64,000 bases of DNA from Acidipila rosea. Lineage in GTDB: Bacteria; Acidobacteriota; Terriglobia; Terriglobales; Acidobacteriaceae. The notes below the pieces were generated by a model. The model was not told the origin of the DNA. It did no database searches and saw only the letters and a list, made by a program, of their open reading frames with translations. The DNA lies in NCBI RefSeq assembly GCF_004339725.1, contig NZ_SMGK01000006.1:186001-250000 (forward strand). Reading direction: 5' to 3'. A program made the translations under genes and the position numbers. Shown one piece after another: positions 63,266-64,000 of the stretch (positions are counted from its first letter, which is position 1; the number at the start of each line of letters is the position of its first letter).

Positions 63266-64000
63266 ATGCCTCGCTACTCCAGACGTGATCTCCTCAAAAC
63301 AGGGCTTGCTGCAGGCGCGATGGCGAGCCTCGGAAGTCTCCCTTTGCGAGCGCAACCCCGGACGGCAACCGACTGGGTTACGCTTGGACGTTCGGATGTG
63401 AAAGTAACGCGGCTGGCCTTCGGCACGGGCAGCTTCAGCGGTGCTGTGCAGCGCGGGTTAGGCCAGGAGCAGTTCACCCGGCTGGTGCGCTATGCGTATG
63501 ACCAGGGGATTCGCTTCTTCGAAACGGCCGAGTCCTATGGAGATATGCACCGGATGCTAGGGGTAGCGCTTACGGGTATTCCGCGAGAGAACTACAGGCT
63601 GATGTCGAAGGTGACGACACGCGAAGGCATCGATCCGCAGGCCAAGCTCGATGAGCTGCGCCGTCTTGCGAAGACCGAGTATTTCGACATTATGTTGTTG
63701 CACTGGCAGCACACGGCTACCTGGCCCGCCGACAGCGCGCGGTGGCAGGACGCCATCCTGCAGGCGCAGGCGAAGAAGGAAATTATCAGCCGAGGAGCGT
63801 CTGTGCACGGGCTGCCGGCCCTGCGACAGGTGCCGAAGGACGAGTGGCTGCAGGTGGCGATGATTCGCGTGAACCACAAGGGCACGCGCATGGACGCTGA
63901 GAACTTCGATACGGACGGGCTTGGCAACGTGAGCGAGGTGGTTTCGCACATCAAGCAGGCGCGCCAGAACGGACTGGGCGTCATCAGCATGAAGCTGATC
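63266..64000 (+). CDS. Tat-exported aldo/keto reductase, truncated by the window end
   Basis: The frame is open from the ATG at 63266 (GGAG 5 bases upstream) to the last base, giving 245 residues of a longer protein. The N-terminus is a twin-arginine signal (MPRYSRRDLLKTGLAAGAMA). The mature part has the AKR pattern: VKVTRLAFGTGSFSG, then IRFFETAESYGD with the catalytic Tyr (the usual Asp of FDTAxxYG is Glu), then the Lys in LMSKVTTRE and the His in LLHWQH. Export of an AKR is known in acidobacteria and bacteroidetes, where the role is often unclear. The C-terminal part lies outside the window. Confidence 0.88.
   Translation, partial: MPRYSRRDLLKTGLAAGAMASLGSLPLRAQPRTATDWVTLGRSDVKVTRLAFGTGSFSGAVQRGLGQEQFTRLVRYAYDQGIRFFETAESYGDMHRMLGVALTGIPRENYRLMSKVTTREGIDPQAKLDELRRLAKTEYFDIMLLHWQHTATWPADSARWQDAILQAQAKKEIISRGASVHGLPALRQVPKDEWLQVAMIRVNHKGTRMDAENFDTDGLGNVSEVVSHIKQARQNGLGVISMKLI

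Overview
The window looks like an ordinary chromosomal segment of a free-living, GC-rich (roughly 60%) Gram-negative bacterium. It most likely comes from Acidobacteriota, class Terriglobia (Acidobacteriaceae-like). This is inferred from the gene families, not from a marker search. The pointers are an Oar-like TonB-dependent receptor of about 1200 residues with a carboxypeptidase-regulatory N-terminus, a GtaA-type glutaminase-domain protein, DUF6580, DUF6526 and DUF892 proteins, a receiver/RsbRD-type signalling locus, an abundance of Tat-exported and secreted hydrolases, and LpxC, which shows an outer membrane. I see no insertion sequence, prophage, integron or CRISPR array.

Layout. 1-3.4 kb: end of a TolC-type efflux gene, dnaB, a PepSY protein and a secreted beta-propeller. 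3.7-6.1 kb: a three-gene secreted haem unit (MauG-like di-haem lipoprotein, single-CxxCH Haem_bd protein, unknown secreted protein). 6.2-10.8 kb: GH51 arabinofuranosidase, asnS, arginase. 10.8-19.7 kb: small and membrane proteins, ligA, a DUF892 protein, hslVU, a CDF metal exporter and a tRNA-Pro(UGG). 20.2-27 kb: TonB receptor, TIM-barrel isomerase, DUF6526 protein, gamma-glutamyltranspeptidase. 27.2-33 kb: an ethylene-receptor-like histidine kinase, lpxC, then an M20 peptidase / 41-residue membrane protein / gltX / unknown-protein cluster. 33-41.5 kb: GtaA-like protein, GNAT enzyme, diguanylate cyclase, an Rrf2 regulator beside an NAD(P)H-binding protein, a receiver/RsbRD gene split by an in-frame amber codon, Crp/Fnr and LysR regulators. 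41.6-49.1 kb: M61 peptidase, epimerase-like protein, Tat-exported class A beta-lactamase, a two-gene unit of unknown function, and a divergent SDR/ArsR pair around a perfect 11-bp inverted repeat. 49.2-52.1 kb: divergent SGNH esterase and CE15 glucuronoyl esterase. 52.2-60.9 kb: a complete L-rhamnose uptake and catabolism locus. 60.9-64 kb: FAD oxidoreductase, NUDIX enzyme and a Tat-exported aldo/keto reductase that runs off the window.

Functional picture. Several units fit growth on plant cell-wall material: GH51 arabinofuranosidase, CE15 glucuronoyl esterase, SGNH esterase, the TonB receptor as a possible oligosaccharide importer, and the rhamnose locus (RhaT symporter, RhaI isomerase, RhaB kinase, fused aldolase/dehydrogenase). 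A regulator joining an IclR-type HTH to a sugar-binding domain sits inside that locus. AT-rich palindromes lie before the aldolase gene and in the rhaI/rhaT spacer. Housekeeping genes (dnaB, ligA, asnS, gltX, lpxC, hslVU, tRNA-Pro) are scattered among these units.

The points most worth a second look are the amber-split receiver/RsbRD gene, the IclR-HTH/sugar-binding chimeric regulator with its candidate operators, the ethylene-binding-type sensor kinase, an HslV with a 31-residue leader before the catalytic threonine, and the unexplained Tat-phosphatase-like two-gene unit beside the beta-lactamase.
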